Part shown: one piece after another, positions 32,561 to 41,389 of the stretch
Numbering within the stretch: position 1 is the stretch's first letter
Layout of the letters: each line of letters starts with the position of its first letter
NCBI RefSeq assembly: GCF_029407905.1
Contig: NC_073624.1
Span: 6,770,501-6,834,500 of the forward strand
Reading direction: 5' to 3'
From: Bubalus kerabau
Lineage: Eukaryota; Chordata; Mammalia; Artiodactyla; Bovidae
Length of the DNA: 64,000 nt
Translations under genes and position numbers: made by a program
Notes under the pieces: model-generated
The model's input: the letters and a program-made list of their open reading frames with translations, nothing else
What the model was told of the DNA's origin: nothing
Database searches by the model: none

Positions 32561-32731
32561 AGAGATGAGCTGCCCGCCCCTCCCCAGCCCCCCCACCCCA
32601 CCACGCTGGCACGCTCTCCGCATTTGAGGGCGATGAAGAGGGATCCGTGCTCCCCTCCCTCCTCCATTCATCCCTCCTCCCCGCTGCTCCTCCATCTCCA
32701 CCCTGCAGAGGTGAGATCGGGCAGGGGCCCG

Positions 32732-32779
32732 TGATGTCAGAGGCTCAGCTGATGTCACCGCCCCGGCCCTGTGACTTCA
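32732..32779 (+). promoter_or_regulatory. Cluster of ATF/CREB-like octamers in promoter 1
   Basis: Two identical octamers TGATGTCA lie at 32,732-32,739 and 32,750-32,757, with a related TGACTTCA at 32,772-32,779. The spacings are 18 and 22 bp, about two helical turns. TGATGTCA resembles the bZIP CRE/ATF site TGACGTCA with one change, which would also be the product of CpG deamination. They sit immediately upstream of or at the presumed start region of exon 1a. Binding is inferred from motif form only. Confidence 0.45.
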
Positions 32780-32998
32780 CTTGCCGGCTCGGGCAGGAGG
32801 CGCCGCGAGGAGGCTGAGAGACGAGAGAAACTGCCCCCTTTCCTTTTCCTGCTCCTTGTTTCCCTTTCCTCCCCCCCCCCCTCCGCCCCCTTCCTCCCCA
32901 GCCTCGCGTCGGAGTTGTTTTCCTCCCGGCCTCTCGCCGGGCCGGGGGAGCTGTTGGAGGGGTCTGGAGCAAGTGGCCGGAAGGATGCTGCTGCAAAG
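32760..32998 (+). other. Probable exon 1a: 5' UTR plus start codon
   Basis: The exon lies inside a CpG island and ends at a GT donor (CTGCAAAG/gtaaag, intron starting 32,999). Its 5' end is not visible; 32,760 is a nominal boundary just below the ATF-like motifs. Between 32,760 and the ATG at 32,985 there is no other ATG, so the first start codon met by a scanning ribosome is 32,985, with A at -3. The UTR is pyrimidine-rich around 32,838-32,900. The frame of the ATG is open upstream to about 32,781 but holds no further ATG. The exon is assigned to the plus strand from the donor, the start context and the phase match with the exon at 61,415. Exon and strand are likely; the exact TSS is unknown. 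Confidence 0.6.
32985..32998 (+). CDS. First coding segment of a signal-peptide gene (MLLQ plus split Arg codon)
   Basis: Fourteen coding nucleotides: ATG CTG CTG CAA AG, then the donor gtaaag. They encode Met-Leu-Leu-Gln and the first two bases of a codon that becomes AGA (Arg) if joined to the exon at 61,415. Seen directly: the ATG, its A at -3, the donor and the phase. Inferred: the splice across about 28.4 kb. Support comes from the product, because the join places a short n-region with one basic residue in front of a 14-residue hydrophobic run and a VSA cleavage site. Such very short first coding segments are common in genes whose signal peptide is split by intron 1. I do not recognise the gene. 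The alternative is that exon 1a splices to an exon I have not noticed, or belongs to a non-coding transcript. Confidence 0.5.
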
Positions 32999-33110
32999 GT
33001 AAAGGCGGCGTGTGTGCCGTGTCTCTCCCTCCGGTCACGAAAGTTTGCTCTGGCGTGTGAGGCGTGCCCGCTGGGCGCTCCGCCGCGCCGCGCTGCCTGG
33101 CCCAGGCTCC

Positions 33111-33177
33111 CGGGGGGGTGGGGGCGGGGGGGGGGCAGGCGGGGGCGGGGCGGGCCAGGGCAGGGCGGGCAGGGGCC
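33111..33177 (+). promoter_or_regulatory. G-quadruplex-prone tract just inside intron 1
   Basis: About 67 bases with many G runs of three to ten separated by one to four bases begin 112 bp after the exon 1a donor. On the plus (sense) strand this easily meets the four-run G-quadruplex pattern. G-rich non-template DNA just downstream of a CpG-island start is typical of R-loop and pausing zones. Function is inference. Confidence 0.5.
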
Positions 33178-33544
33178 TCCCGGGCGGCCTTCACTGCCTT
33201 GTCCCCCATCAAAGGCCGCAGCTGCTCGAGTGGCGGCTGCAGCTTTGAAACTGCCATAAAGAGCGATAGCGGGAGGGGAGCGCGGGGGATGTTCAGAGCA
33301 GGGCCTGGAGGGTGGCCGGGAGAGGAGGGGCGAGAAAGGCGGGCCGGGGGCGCTGCTCTGGGAGCCCAGGGCAGCAGAGGCAGGGCAGGGGCGTGAAGGC
33401 CAGGGCTCCGGGTCAGAGTCCCAGGGGCCGAGTCACTGTCGCTGCCCACCCCCTCCGGTCCCCTCCAGTCGGCCCAGCATCCTAGGGCCGGGACCCCAGC
33501 CTTGAGGGTGCAGAGGCGGCAGGGGGCGGGTGCTGGCTGCTCCC

Positions 33545-33572
33545 CCCACCCAACTCCACCACCACCACCACC
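33545..33572 (+). repeat. (CCA)n microsatellite
   Basis: Run of CAC/CCA units (CTCCACCACCACCACCACCA). Confidence 0.85.
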
Positions 33573-33689
33573 GTTATTTCCAAGGCTTATTCTTCCCCTC
33601 CAGCAGGCCATTTGTCAGCGGTGATTCGGGACAAAGGAGGGGGCAGTGGGTGGTCCCCTCCAAGTTGGGCGAGGGGCACTGAGCGCCGG

Positions 33690-33970
33690 GCCGGAGAGAA
33701 ACACCGACAATTAAGAGGCCGATCGAGGGCTTTGCTCATTCAGGCTGTCGAGGGAGCCGTCATTTTGTGTTAGCGTGTGCGTGTGCGTGTGTGTGTGTGT
33801 CTGAGGTGGGAGGAGGAAGAGAGGGGAGAATGACAGGAGAAGGATTATGACATTGTGTTGTCTCTGTTTGTGGTAAATGCAAATTTGGCTCCAGCAGCTT
33901 CCCCGGGAGAAGCGGCAGTGAGTAACCCAGGCCAAGGCCTTGGCCCAAACCCGCCGAGGGAGCCCCGTGT
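33690..33970. promoter_or_regulatory. Possible intronic enhancer with a perfect octamer
   Basis: This stretch 0.7-1 kb into intron 1 carries no recognisable repeat apart from a short GT run (about 33,772-33,800). It includes a perfect POU octamer ATGCAAAT at 33,877-33,884 next to a RUNX-type core TGTGGT at 33,869-33,874, and an AATTAAG core near 33,711. The motif density and lack of repeats resemble conserved intronic regulatory elements; conservation itself is not testable here. Confidence 0.35.
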
Positions 33971-34854
33971 GGGGCGGTTTGGGGCTTTTTTTTTTTTTCC
34001 TCCTTTTTTTTTTCCTGTCTGGCGTGTGCTTCTTCCATTTATTTTTACAGTGAAGTGCTGGAGACAGACAGGCTAGCATGGCGGGGAGGAGCTGATTCCC
34101 CCTCCTCCCTGGCCCACCAGCCCCCTCCTCACTCTGCGGGAGGCCCCTGGCGGGGGTTTTCCTGACCCCCAGCCATTGCCCCTCTTGGCTCTCTCTCCAG
34201 GCCAGGGTTGCCGTCCTGTCATGCGCTTGACTGGGGCGGCCTGAGGTCTCAGAAGGCTACGTCCACCCAAGCTGCTTCCCCACGGTAACCAGAGATAGAC
34301 AGCCTGGGGCTGGGGCTCAGATGGGGTTTCTAAAGGCCAGAGATGGGCCTGCCCCTGCTGCAGGAGGCAGGCCATGGGTTCTGTGGCTATGTGGGTGATG
34401 GCAGAGCGTCCCAGCACCCCCTGTCTCCTCTGACGGAGCCCTGAGGGCAGAGCGCATGAGCCTGACCCCGGCTGAGGGCAGCCATAGCCCTTTAGCTGTG
34501 ATTGCCAACAGGGCTCAGGCAGAGGCAGAAGCAAGCACACAGCAGGTCAGAGGACACAGAGAGGGCTGGGCCATAGAGCTCAGGCCCCAGTAGGGATGGG
34601 AGGACCCCAGCTGAGCAGTCGAGGTGGGAGCCCACCTCACATGGAGGGTTGAGGGGAAGGCTGTGAGCCTCTCGGTCTGGCCTGTCACACACTAGGCTTC
34701 AGGCTGTGGGCCTCGTTCTGGGTCTCCGTCCTCAAGAGCTGCTTCCTCACCGCCTTTCTCACCTGGTCAAGTCCTTCTGGACTCAGTTAGCCTCCTCCAG
34801 GAAGTCTTCCCTGCCTTCAGTGTGAATGACCTGGGGGCCTGCCCATCCTCGCCT

Positions 34855-34894
<40 letters not shown>

Positions 34895-34906
34895 ATACAT
34901 ACACAG
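34855..34906 (+). repeat. CA dinucleotide microsatellite
   Basis: About 18 CA units followed by a degenerate ACACATACATAC section. A likely polymorphic marker within intron 1. Confidence 0.95.
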
Positions 34907-35689
34907 TGTTGTGAGAAGCATAGTCACTGTCAGGTCCTGGGTGACAGGAATTTTAAGACATCCTCAGTGTTCCCAGCACCTGCCCACAGCTGAGCACAGA
35001 GGAGGTTTGTGCCAGGAAACCAGGGGCGGGCAGTGGAGTGGGCGCAGGTCCAGACTTGCCTATATCCCAGGAAGGCGGGCCACCAAGATGGAACACTTGC
35101 CCCGCCTTGCACCCCGGAAGTGGTCATGGGCTCACTTCCTTTGGACAAACCCACCAGAAGGGGATTTTTTTCCCCATGGAGCCTGACCTGTGGGGACGAG
35201 CCACAGCTATGCCTGTGGCCGGGACATCTGCCCCGAACTGGAGAGCGTCCTGTGGCTAATGTCCCCTTTGAAAATTGGTGGTGGGTTTGCTCATCTCCCC
35301 CAGAGTTGTCTTCAGGTCCTAGGCCCACAGGCAACCTGCGTGGGGGAGCCAGGAGCTGTGTGTGAGGGGCAGCTGCCCACCTGGGCTTCCTTTGCGGGGC
35401 TCTGGTGCCCCATGGAGCTTCCTTTGCCAGATGGAAAAGGAAAGAACAGTTGATAGACTCTCCTCAAGGCTGAGGTGCTGGGTCCGTTCCAGGCCTGGAC
35501 TCCAGAGCCTTCTGCCAGAGGTGTTGGGAGCACCAGGCGAGGTTCCAACTGGCCAGTCAGCTCATTTCACCCAGTCCAGGCTCACAGAGCCTGCCCCCTT
35601 GGAGCTGTGTGCCCACCCCCCTCTCCCGGCCTACATAGAGGGGAGATGCACACCAAGCCCCTCTCCTTTGTATGCCTGCAATTTGATGG

Positions 35690-35885
35690 ACCCCAGGAGT
35701 TTGCAGGCAGACCTGAGTTACAGTTCTCCCTGGCCATTCTCTAGCTATATGATTTTAGGCGAGTTATTTAATCTCTCAGAGATGCAGTGACTTACCAGTA
35801 GTAAGCTCTTCCTGCAGGCTTGTTACAGGGTTAAGGAGACTACAGGTGCCGTGCCTGTACACAGCAGGTGCTCAGCGAATGGCAG
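35690..35885 (+). repeat. MIR SINE relic
   Basis: Sense MIR: GCAGACCTGAGTTACAGTTC, CTATATGATTTTAGGCGAGT, TTATTTAATCTCTCAGAGAT, and the end ACAGCAGGTGCTCAGCGAAT. Confidence 0.82.
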
Positions 35886-35929
35886 CCATTGCTGTGAGGG
35901 AGCTGGCTGGGCCAGCAACCTAGAGGCAT

Positions 35930-36120
35930 AACAAAAAGTTCCCCTTGTGAATTCTGACAGGTCACTCAAGAGGGGCTTCAGAGAGGAGGTGCCATTTGAA
36001 GGTCTTGGAGAATGAGTAGGAGTTTGCCAGGCTAAGGCAGAGGGAGGTGTATCACCGGAAGGAAGAGCAACAGCAGAGCTGCAGGTGTGAAAGGCCAGTC
36101 ACCTCCAGTGGCTGAAGCCC
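35930..36120. other. Ancient repeat-like sequence, family not assigned
   Basis: Text such as GGTGCCATTTGAAGGTCTTG and GAGTAGGAGTTTGCCAGGCT recurs in diverged form elsewhere in mammalian genomes and resembles a segment at 41,390-41,620 of this window. Probably an old interspersed element. Confidence 0.4.
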
Positions 36121-36514
36121 AGGAAGGGGAAGGGGGAGGGACAGCGGGAGCCATTTCTGGAGGCGGGAGAGACTGACTTGAGAGTGGGCAGGCTGCCCAC
36201 AAAGCTGGCTCATTCTAGCTCCTCCCAAATCAGCCTCGCAGGGTGGCCTTGTACTGTTGGGATTCCCGGACTGCCTGGGAGTTTAAGGACCAGCCTGGGT
36301 CTCCTTCTGATTTGCAGTCTCAGGACATCTCTGGCGCCCAGAGCCAGTCCAGTCCCCTCTCTGAGCAGGGGCCAACATTGTTGGGGAATCAGGGTAGCCG
36401 CCTGGTCCCCAACTTGACCGAGGGTTCCTGGAGCAGCTTCTCTAGCCTGGGACCCTGACGTGACTGGAACTTCCTGCAAGAGGCCAGGGCCACTACTCTC
36501 TCCAGTTCACAAAA

Positions 36515-36830
36515 GGAGCCAGGCTGCCTGCTTCAACCTGGGTGCTGCCATTTACCAGCTGGTTGCCCCAGGCAAATCACCTGCCCTCTCTGAGCCTCGA
36601 TTTCCTGGCCACAGGGCTGTGGTGAAGATTAGTGGAGATAACTCTCACAGAGGAGTCAGCCCAGAGCCCGGCTCCCCAAAAGCCACCCAAGAACTGTTAG
36701 CTCAAAGAAAAGTCAGCCCAAGAGAGTGTAGCATCTTGTGTCTATGGGCCAGTCACTCAATCCTTCTGAACCTCGGTTTTCCCAGCTGTAAAGTGGGGAA
36801 GATAATCATGCCTGGTAATAATAGCTAATA
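36515..36830 (+). repeat. Two adjacent MIR fragments
   Basis: First (36,515-36,650): GGGTGCTGCCATTTACCAGC, CAGGCAAATCACCTGCCCTC, AGCCTCGATTTCCTGGCCAC. Second (36,735-36,830): GGGCCAGTCACTCAATCCTT, AACCTCGGTTTTCCCAGCTG, AAAGTGGGGAAGATAATCAT. Confidence 0.75.
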
Positions 36831-36844
36831 TTTATGAGCATTTG

Positions 36845-37061
36845 GGCTTCCCAGGTGGTGCTAGTGGTAAGGAACCTGCCTGCCAATGCAGGAGATGTAA
36901 GAGACGCGGGTTTGATCCCTGGGTGGGGAAGATCCCCTGGAGGAGGGCATGGCAACCCACTCCAGTATTCTTGCCTGGAGAATTCCATGGACAGAGGAGC
37001 CTGGCAGGCTACAGTCCATGGGATCGCAGAGTCAGACACAACTGAAGCGACTTAGCACGCA

Positions 37062-37062
<1 letters not shown>
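36845..37062 (+). repeat. Bov-tA SINE
   Basis: Sense copy: GGCTTCCCAGGTGGTGCTAG, TGCCTGCCAATGCAGGAGAT, GGAGGAGGGCATGGCAACCC, and tail TCAGACACAACTGAAGCGAC. It runs into a CA microsatellite that grew at its 3' end. Confidence 0.94.
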
Positions 37063-37093
<31 letters not shown>

Positions 37094-37096
37094 TAC
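37063..37096 (+). repeat. CA microsatellite at SINE 3' end
   Basis: ACGCACGCACATACACACAC type run continuing the SINE tail. Confidence 0.9.
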
Positions 37097-38213
37097 ATGA
37101 GCTCTTACTGTGAGTCAGGCAGGCTCTGTTCTTATTGTATAACTATGTAGTATCTTATTGAATATAGTAACTGACTAACATGTGAGGGTGGGGGTGGGGT
37201 GGGCAGGGGATCCCAGAAGCCAGAAGCACACAGGGAAGAGCCCCAGAGACTTGCTGTTTTCTGGGCAAGGCTAAGCTGGCACCCTTGGTACTGTGAGCCA
37301 GACCAGAGGGTTTGGAAGGCTGGAGTGTGCGGCACGAGGAACACAAGGGCCCACCCACCACTGTGAACGGGCCATGTGGGACCAGACACCCCTTTATACA
37401 GGGCAGAGCCTTGGACCCAAGTCAGTTGTGGCCCCACCCTAGGTCTCAGTCTTCCTGTCTGATGGGGGCTTGGGCTCGTTCACCTCTCAGCTGCTGTAAG
37501 GGCCGCCCATTTCTCTGGTCTCTTTGGTTTTCTTGGCTGGCTTCCATGAAAGTTGTGACTTGGGGGGGTGTCCTCTGTCCATTGATTTTTCCAGAAAGGA
37601 TGCTTTCCTCCCTTCCATTCTGCAGTCAGCCCACAGTTGAACAACGTGGGCATCCAGCCTTCCCACTGCTCCTCCTGCCCCACCAGCATCCCTCACCTGG
37701 GCTGGAGGAGGGGGCTGATCAGGTCCAGTGAGACAGGGGCGCCCAGGAGGGCACGGGGCTGCCCCCACACCACTTAATGTGCACCACTCGTCTGGGGACG
37801 GTCCTGGGAGTGGGCGGGTACAGGACTTGGGACATCTAGCCACACCCAGCAGGGTGACGCTGAGCTGCTTGGAAGACCCAAATGGTTCATCTGCCTCCCT
37901 CCTCTCGAACTTCGGGGTCGAACAGACTGCTCACTCCTTGTCCCACTGTGTTGTGCTGGGTGACCAATGCTGCCTGAACGTGAGCCTGCCTGCTCACAGG
38001 ATGAGTGATTCCACCTCAGGGCACCTGAAGTCAGAAATAGAGAACCAGCGCTTAGGTGCGAGGTCGCAGAGTAAGCACTTGCGTGGATGCAGCCCTCTGT
38101 GGTGGGCAATGTTAATGTCCCCATTTCTCAGATGAAAAAGCTGAAGCTCCAGAGCTTAAGAAGCTTCTCAAGGCAGCATCGCTCTCTGCCCTCCCTTTCT
38201 TTTGTATACCCCA

Positions 38214-38436
38214 TGCGTGCGTGCTGAGTCTCTTCAGTCATGTCCGACTCTATGTGACCCTATGGACTGTAGCCTGCCAGGCTCCTCTGTCCGTAGGAGT
38301 CTCCAGGCAAGAACACTGGAGTGGATTGCCATGCCCTCCTCCAGGGGATCTTCCTGAGCCAGGAATCAAGCCCAAATCTCATGTCTCCCGCACTGGCAGG
38401 CAGGTTCTTTACCATTTGAATGACCTGGGAAGGCTG
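38214..38436 (-). repeat. Bov-tA SINE with 12-bp target duplication
   Basis: Antisense copy, first of a SINE cluster: GCGTGCGTGCTGAGTCTCTT through GCCCTCCTCCAGGGGATCTT to the tRNA-like end GACCTGGGAAG. Flanks TTGTATACCCCA (38,202-38,213) and TTGTACACCCCA (38,437-38,448) differ at one base. Confidence 0.94.
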
Positions 38437-38619
38437 TTGTACACCCCACCTAACTACCATAAAGGAGATGGGATAGATTCTAATGCTGGGAGCTCACAGG
38501 TAGCAGGACAGGTAAAGGGAGCCCAGAGACCATGGGGTAGAGTGGGAGAAGGAGGCTGGGGAGACGCAAAGCCTGCAATGAGGTAGTTACTATGCCAGCA
38601 CGCCACTGGAACAAGAATG

Positions 38620-38820
38620 TTGTGGTTTAGTCGCTCAGTCACGTCCAACTCTTTTGCGACCCCATGGACTCTAACCCACCAGGCTCCTATGTCCTTGGGA
38701 TTTCCCAGGCAAAAGTACTGGAGTGGGTTGCCATTTCCTTCTCCAGGGGGTCTTTCAGACCCAGGGATTGAACATGTATCTCCTTCATTGGAAGGCTGAT
38801 TCTTTACCACTGAGCCACCA
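38620..38820 (-). repeat. Bov-tA SINE
   Basis: Antisense copy: GTGGTTTAGTCGCTCAGTCA, GGAGTGGGTTGCCATTTCCT, ACTGAGCCACCAG end. It directly abuts the next antisense copy at 38,822 with only an AAAG-rich joint. Confidence 0.93.
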
Positions 38821-38821
38821 G

Positions 38822-39054
38822 AAAGAAAGAAAATGAAGTAGGTCAGTCGTGTCTGACTCTTTGCAACCCCATGGACTGTAGCCTACCATGCTCCTCCGTC
38901 CATGGGATTCTCCAGGCGAGAGTACTAGAGTGGATTGCCATTTCCTTCTCCAGAGGATCTTCCCGACCCAGGGATCGAATCCAGGTCTCCTGCGTTGTAG
39001 GCAGACGCTTTATCATCTGAGCCACCAGTGAAGTCCTCAAGTCACCAGAGAAGC
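38822..39054 (-). repeat. Bov-tA SINE
   Basis: Antisense copy in tandem with the previous one: GTAGGTCAGTCGTGTCTGAC, TGGATTGCCATTTCCTTCTC, B-box complement GGGATCGAATC, CTGAGCCACCAGTGAAGTCC. The last 20 bases repeat the CACCAG...AAG(T/C)CC end motif. Confidence 0.92.
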
Positions 39055-39344
39055 CCCAAATAATGATCATCAAATAAAAAAGAAAAATCAAAAAACAGAA
39101 AAGAAAGGAAAAAGTAATGGTCATCAGGTGTGTGAGGGAGGGATGCCCCATGTGGTCCCAGTCCTGGAGGATGCATAGTTGTCCTTTCCTCTGCCAGGGA
39201 CGTCTCTGCCCTCTTTTACTTAGCCAGGGCGTGGGGTTTCTTAAAGGGCTCAAGTCCCAGCTCTGCCAATCTGGCTGTGGGACTGAAGACTAATTGGTTA
39301 TTGCTCTGAGCCTCAGTTTCCACATCTGTAAGTGGGGATAATTG

Positions 39345-39625
39345 GGTTTCCCTAGTGGGCTCAGTGGTAAAGAATCCTCCTGCTAACGCTGGAGACATGA
39401 GTTCGATCCCTGAGTCGGGAAGATCCCCTGGAGAAGGGAATGGCAAGCCACGCCAGTATTCTTGCCTGGAAAATCCCACAGACAGAAGAGCCTGGTGGGC
39501 TACGGTCCACGGTTCGTTCACAAAGAGTTGGACATGACTGAGCGACTAAACAACATAAGTGAAAGAAAGTGTTAATCACTCAGTCGTGTCCAACTCTGAG
39601 CCACCAGGGAAGCCCTAAACAACAG
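39345..39625 (+). repeat. Bov-tA SINE (outer element of the nest)
   Basis: Sense copy: TTTCCCTAGTGGGCTCAGTG, B-box variant GTTCGATCCC, GGAGAAGGGAATGGCAAGCC, tail TTGGACATGACTGAGCGACT followed by AAACAACA. Its tail is interrupted by a 54-bp mini-SINE. Confidence 0.92.
39562..39615 (-). repeat. Internally deleted mini-SINE, 54 bp, with 15-bp target duplication
   Basis: Antisense element holding only the two ends of a Bov-tA: AATCACTCAGTCGTGTCCAA joined straight to CTGAGCCACCAGGGAAGCCC, with the middle (about 150-170 bp) missing. It is bounded by TAAACAACATAAGTG (39,547-39,561) and TAAACAACAGAAGTG (39,616-39,630), so it either inserted in this short form or lost its middle afterwards. Confidence 0.85.
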
Positions 39626-40064
39626 AAGTGGAGGTAACTGTGGTACTCACCTCTTAAGGCTTGTTGTAAGGAAGACCTGAGCCAATGCAGGTAACTCTTG
39701 AGCGTGGCTCCTGGCACACAGGAGAGCTGTAGGGATGTTCTCTATTGTTAGTCCTCCAATCCGCCTGGGTTGCCCTGGGGAACTCTCAGAGTCTCCCAGG
39801 CACCCGCTTTGTGCCATCACCCAGCCCAGGGAGCTGAGGCTCCATCACTCAGGCCCCTCCCACGCCCTGGGCTAAGCCTCCAGGGCCCGGGGCTGAGCGT
39901 GCAACAGATCTGACACGCAGGGGGAACGGCCTGCGAGAATTGGTGTGTTGGCTCCCACTGCTGGCGTGACAGACATCCTGATGAAATATGTCACTTTAAA
40001 GCATTTTTCAGAAGAAGTTTCCGGAACGTTCTCTTAACCTCATGGGGACCATACGTAGCCTGAA

Positions 40065-40175
40065 TGGTTGTCAGGTTTCAGTCTTGGCTTTGAGATGACT
40101 TTTCAGAGACCCTCCCCTGCCCGGGCCTCAGTTTCCCCATCTGTAAAACAGGCCAGGAACCGAGTCCACCCATGA
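40065..40175 (+). repeat. MIR fragment
   Basis: Sense MIR core: CGGGCCTCAGTTTCCCCATC, TGTAAAACAGG; the left part is diverged. Confidence 0.65.
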
Positions 40176-40699
40176 GGGTTGACCCTGTGTGAGGCTGTGC
40201 GTGTGAAATGTGCTTTGTAAGCTCGAAAGCACCTCTTTCGGTTCTATTTCTGGTCGTTCGGGACACGGTCACGGGCAGACGCCTGTGTGGTGTCATTGCT
40301 GGGCGCTGGCCCTGGACGCGGGCTTCAGTGCGATGCCGACTGCACTTGCAAGGGCTCCCTGAGGAGTGACCTCACTGAAACCCTTGGACTTTGTGATTTC
40401 CAGAGAATGTGGAAGGCCCCCCCAGGCAGCCTGGCCCCTTCCAGGGGAAAAGCTGGTAAGTGTCGTGTCTGTTAGCTCATTCCACAAATGGTTTTGGAGC
40501 AGCTCCACACACGGGGGATGATGCTGGAGAACTGGAGGTCAGCTCTACCCTTGAGAGCTCAGTCCAGGAGGAAGGGATTGAAAACTCCACCCCTAAATGA
40601 CCAGACGGCCAAGGGTCAGGGGTGGCTGGATGCAAAGCATGGGCTTTTCAGAAGATACTCAGCCATGGAGCAATTGGCGGGATTGTTTATAAATGAACA

Positions 40700-41385
40700 T
40701 TGACTCTTCTCTGCTTGGAAACCTTCCGCAGTTCCTCGTTTTGCCTTTGGGATAAAGTCCCCAAGCCTTTCGTGGTTTGCACTGTTTTGCTTCAGCTGCA
40801 CCTCCAGCTTACTCATTTCATTTGAATTGCACTGGCCTCCTTTCCCTTCCTGGAAATCTGCTCGCTCCCTCCTGCCTGAGGGCTTTTGCCCGTGCTGTGC
40901 CCACTGCCTGGAGCTCTCTCCTCCAACCTCATTGCTTGGCAACTTCCTATCTGTCCTGCAGGTCTCAGCTCAAATGTCCTGGATCCCCCAAGAACCGGCT
41001 CTTATTACATACCCTCTGTGCGCCTGCCCGCTTTCTTATCAATGTGTATTGTGCGTGCGTGCGTGCTTAGCCGTTCATTCATGTCCGATTCTTTGCGACC
41101 CCATGGACTGCAGCCCACCAGCCTCCTCTGTCCATGGGATTCTCCAGGCAAGAATACTGGAGTGGGTTACCATTTCCTCCTCCAGGGGATCTTCCTGACC
41201 TAGGGATCAAACCTGCATCTTCTGTGTTTCTTTCGTGGCTATTACTAAATGATTCATTTGTGTGATGGTTTTTGCTCTAATGATCCCAGGGGACTATACA
41301 CTCCATGACAATAGAGACCCTTGAGCTCAAGACTTCATGTATGGTGAGGGCTCAAATACTATTTGTTGAATGAATTTATGATGAG
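40700..41385 (+). repeat. L2 LINE 3' end, split by a SINE
   Basis: CTTCCGCAGTTCCTCGTTTT, TTTGGGATAAAGTCCCCAAG, GGGCTTTTGCCCGTGCTGTG, CAGGTCTCAGCTCAAATGTC, then after the SINE TACACTCCATGACAATAGAG and the end TATTTGTTGAATGAATTTAT. One of the better preserved L2 copies here. Confidence 0.88.
41051..41219 (-). repeat. Bov-tA SINE inside L2 (head truncated)
   Basis: Antisense copy: GTGCGTGCGTGCTTAGCCGT, GGAGTGGGTTACCATTTCCT, TAGGGATCAAACCTGCATCT; the tRNA-like head stops early. Inserted in the L2 above. Confidence 0.92.
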
Positions 41386-41389
41386 TGTT

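Larger units (their letters stand above)
32725..33420 (+). promoter_or_regulatory. CpG-island promoter 1 (upstream promoter)
   Basis: CpG dinucleotides are visibly dense from about 32,750 to 33,420, unlike the CpG-poor flanks. There is no TATA box near the presumed start; the core holds GC boxes and ATF-like octamers. Exon 1a sits inside it, and a very G-rich segment follows the donor. This is the classic layout of a housekeeping or developmental promoter. Direction is taken from the exon 1a donor on the plus strand; bidirectional activity is not excluded. Confidence 0.8.
39240..39735 (+). repeat. MIR relic split by nested SINEs
   Basis: Left part: CCCAGCTCTGCCAATCTGGC, CTGAGCCTCAGTTTCCACAT. 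Right part after the insertions: ACTCACCTCTTAAGGCTTGT and GTGGCTCCTGGCACACAGGA. The outer insertion duplicated 15 bp (AAGTGGGGATAATTG at 39,330-39,344 and AAGTGGAGGTAACTG at 39,626-39,640, three transitions). Confidence 0.8.

Noticed and set aside
32745..33611. 288-codon minus-strand frame over promoter 1
   Set aside because: CpG-island composition suppresses stop codons; the product is Pro/Ala/Arg/Gly low complexity antisense to exon 1a.
34039..34095. Possible splice acceptor (TTATTTTTACAG, ending 34,050) followed by an ATG at 34,078
   Set aside because: The frame after the ATG stops within six codons and no donor follows in register.
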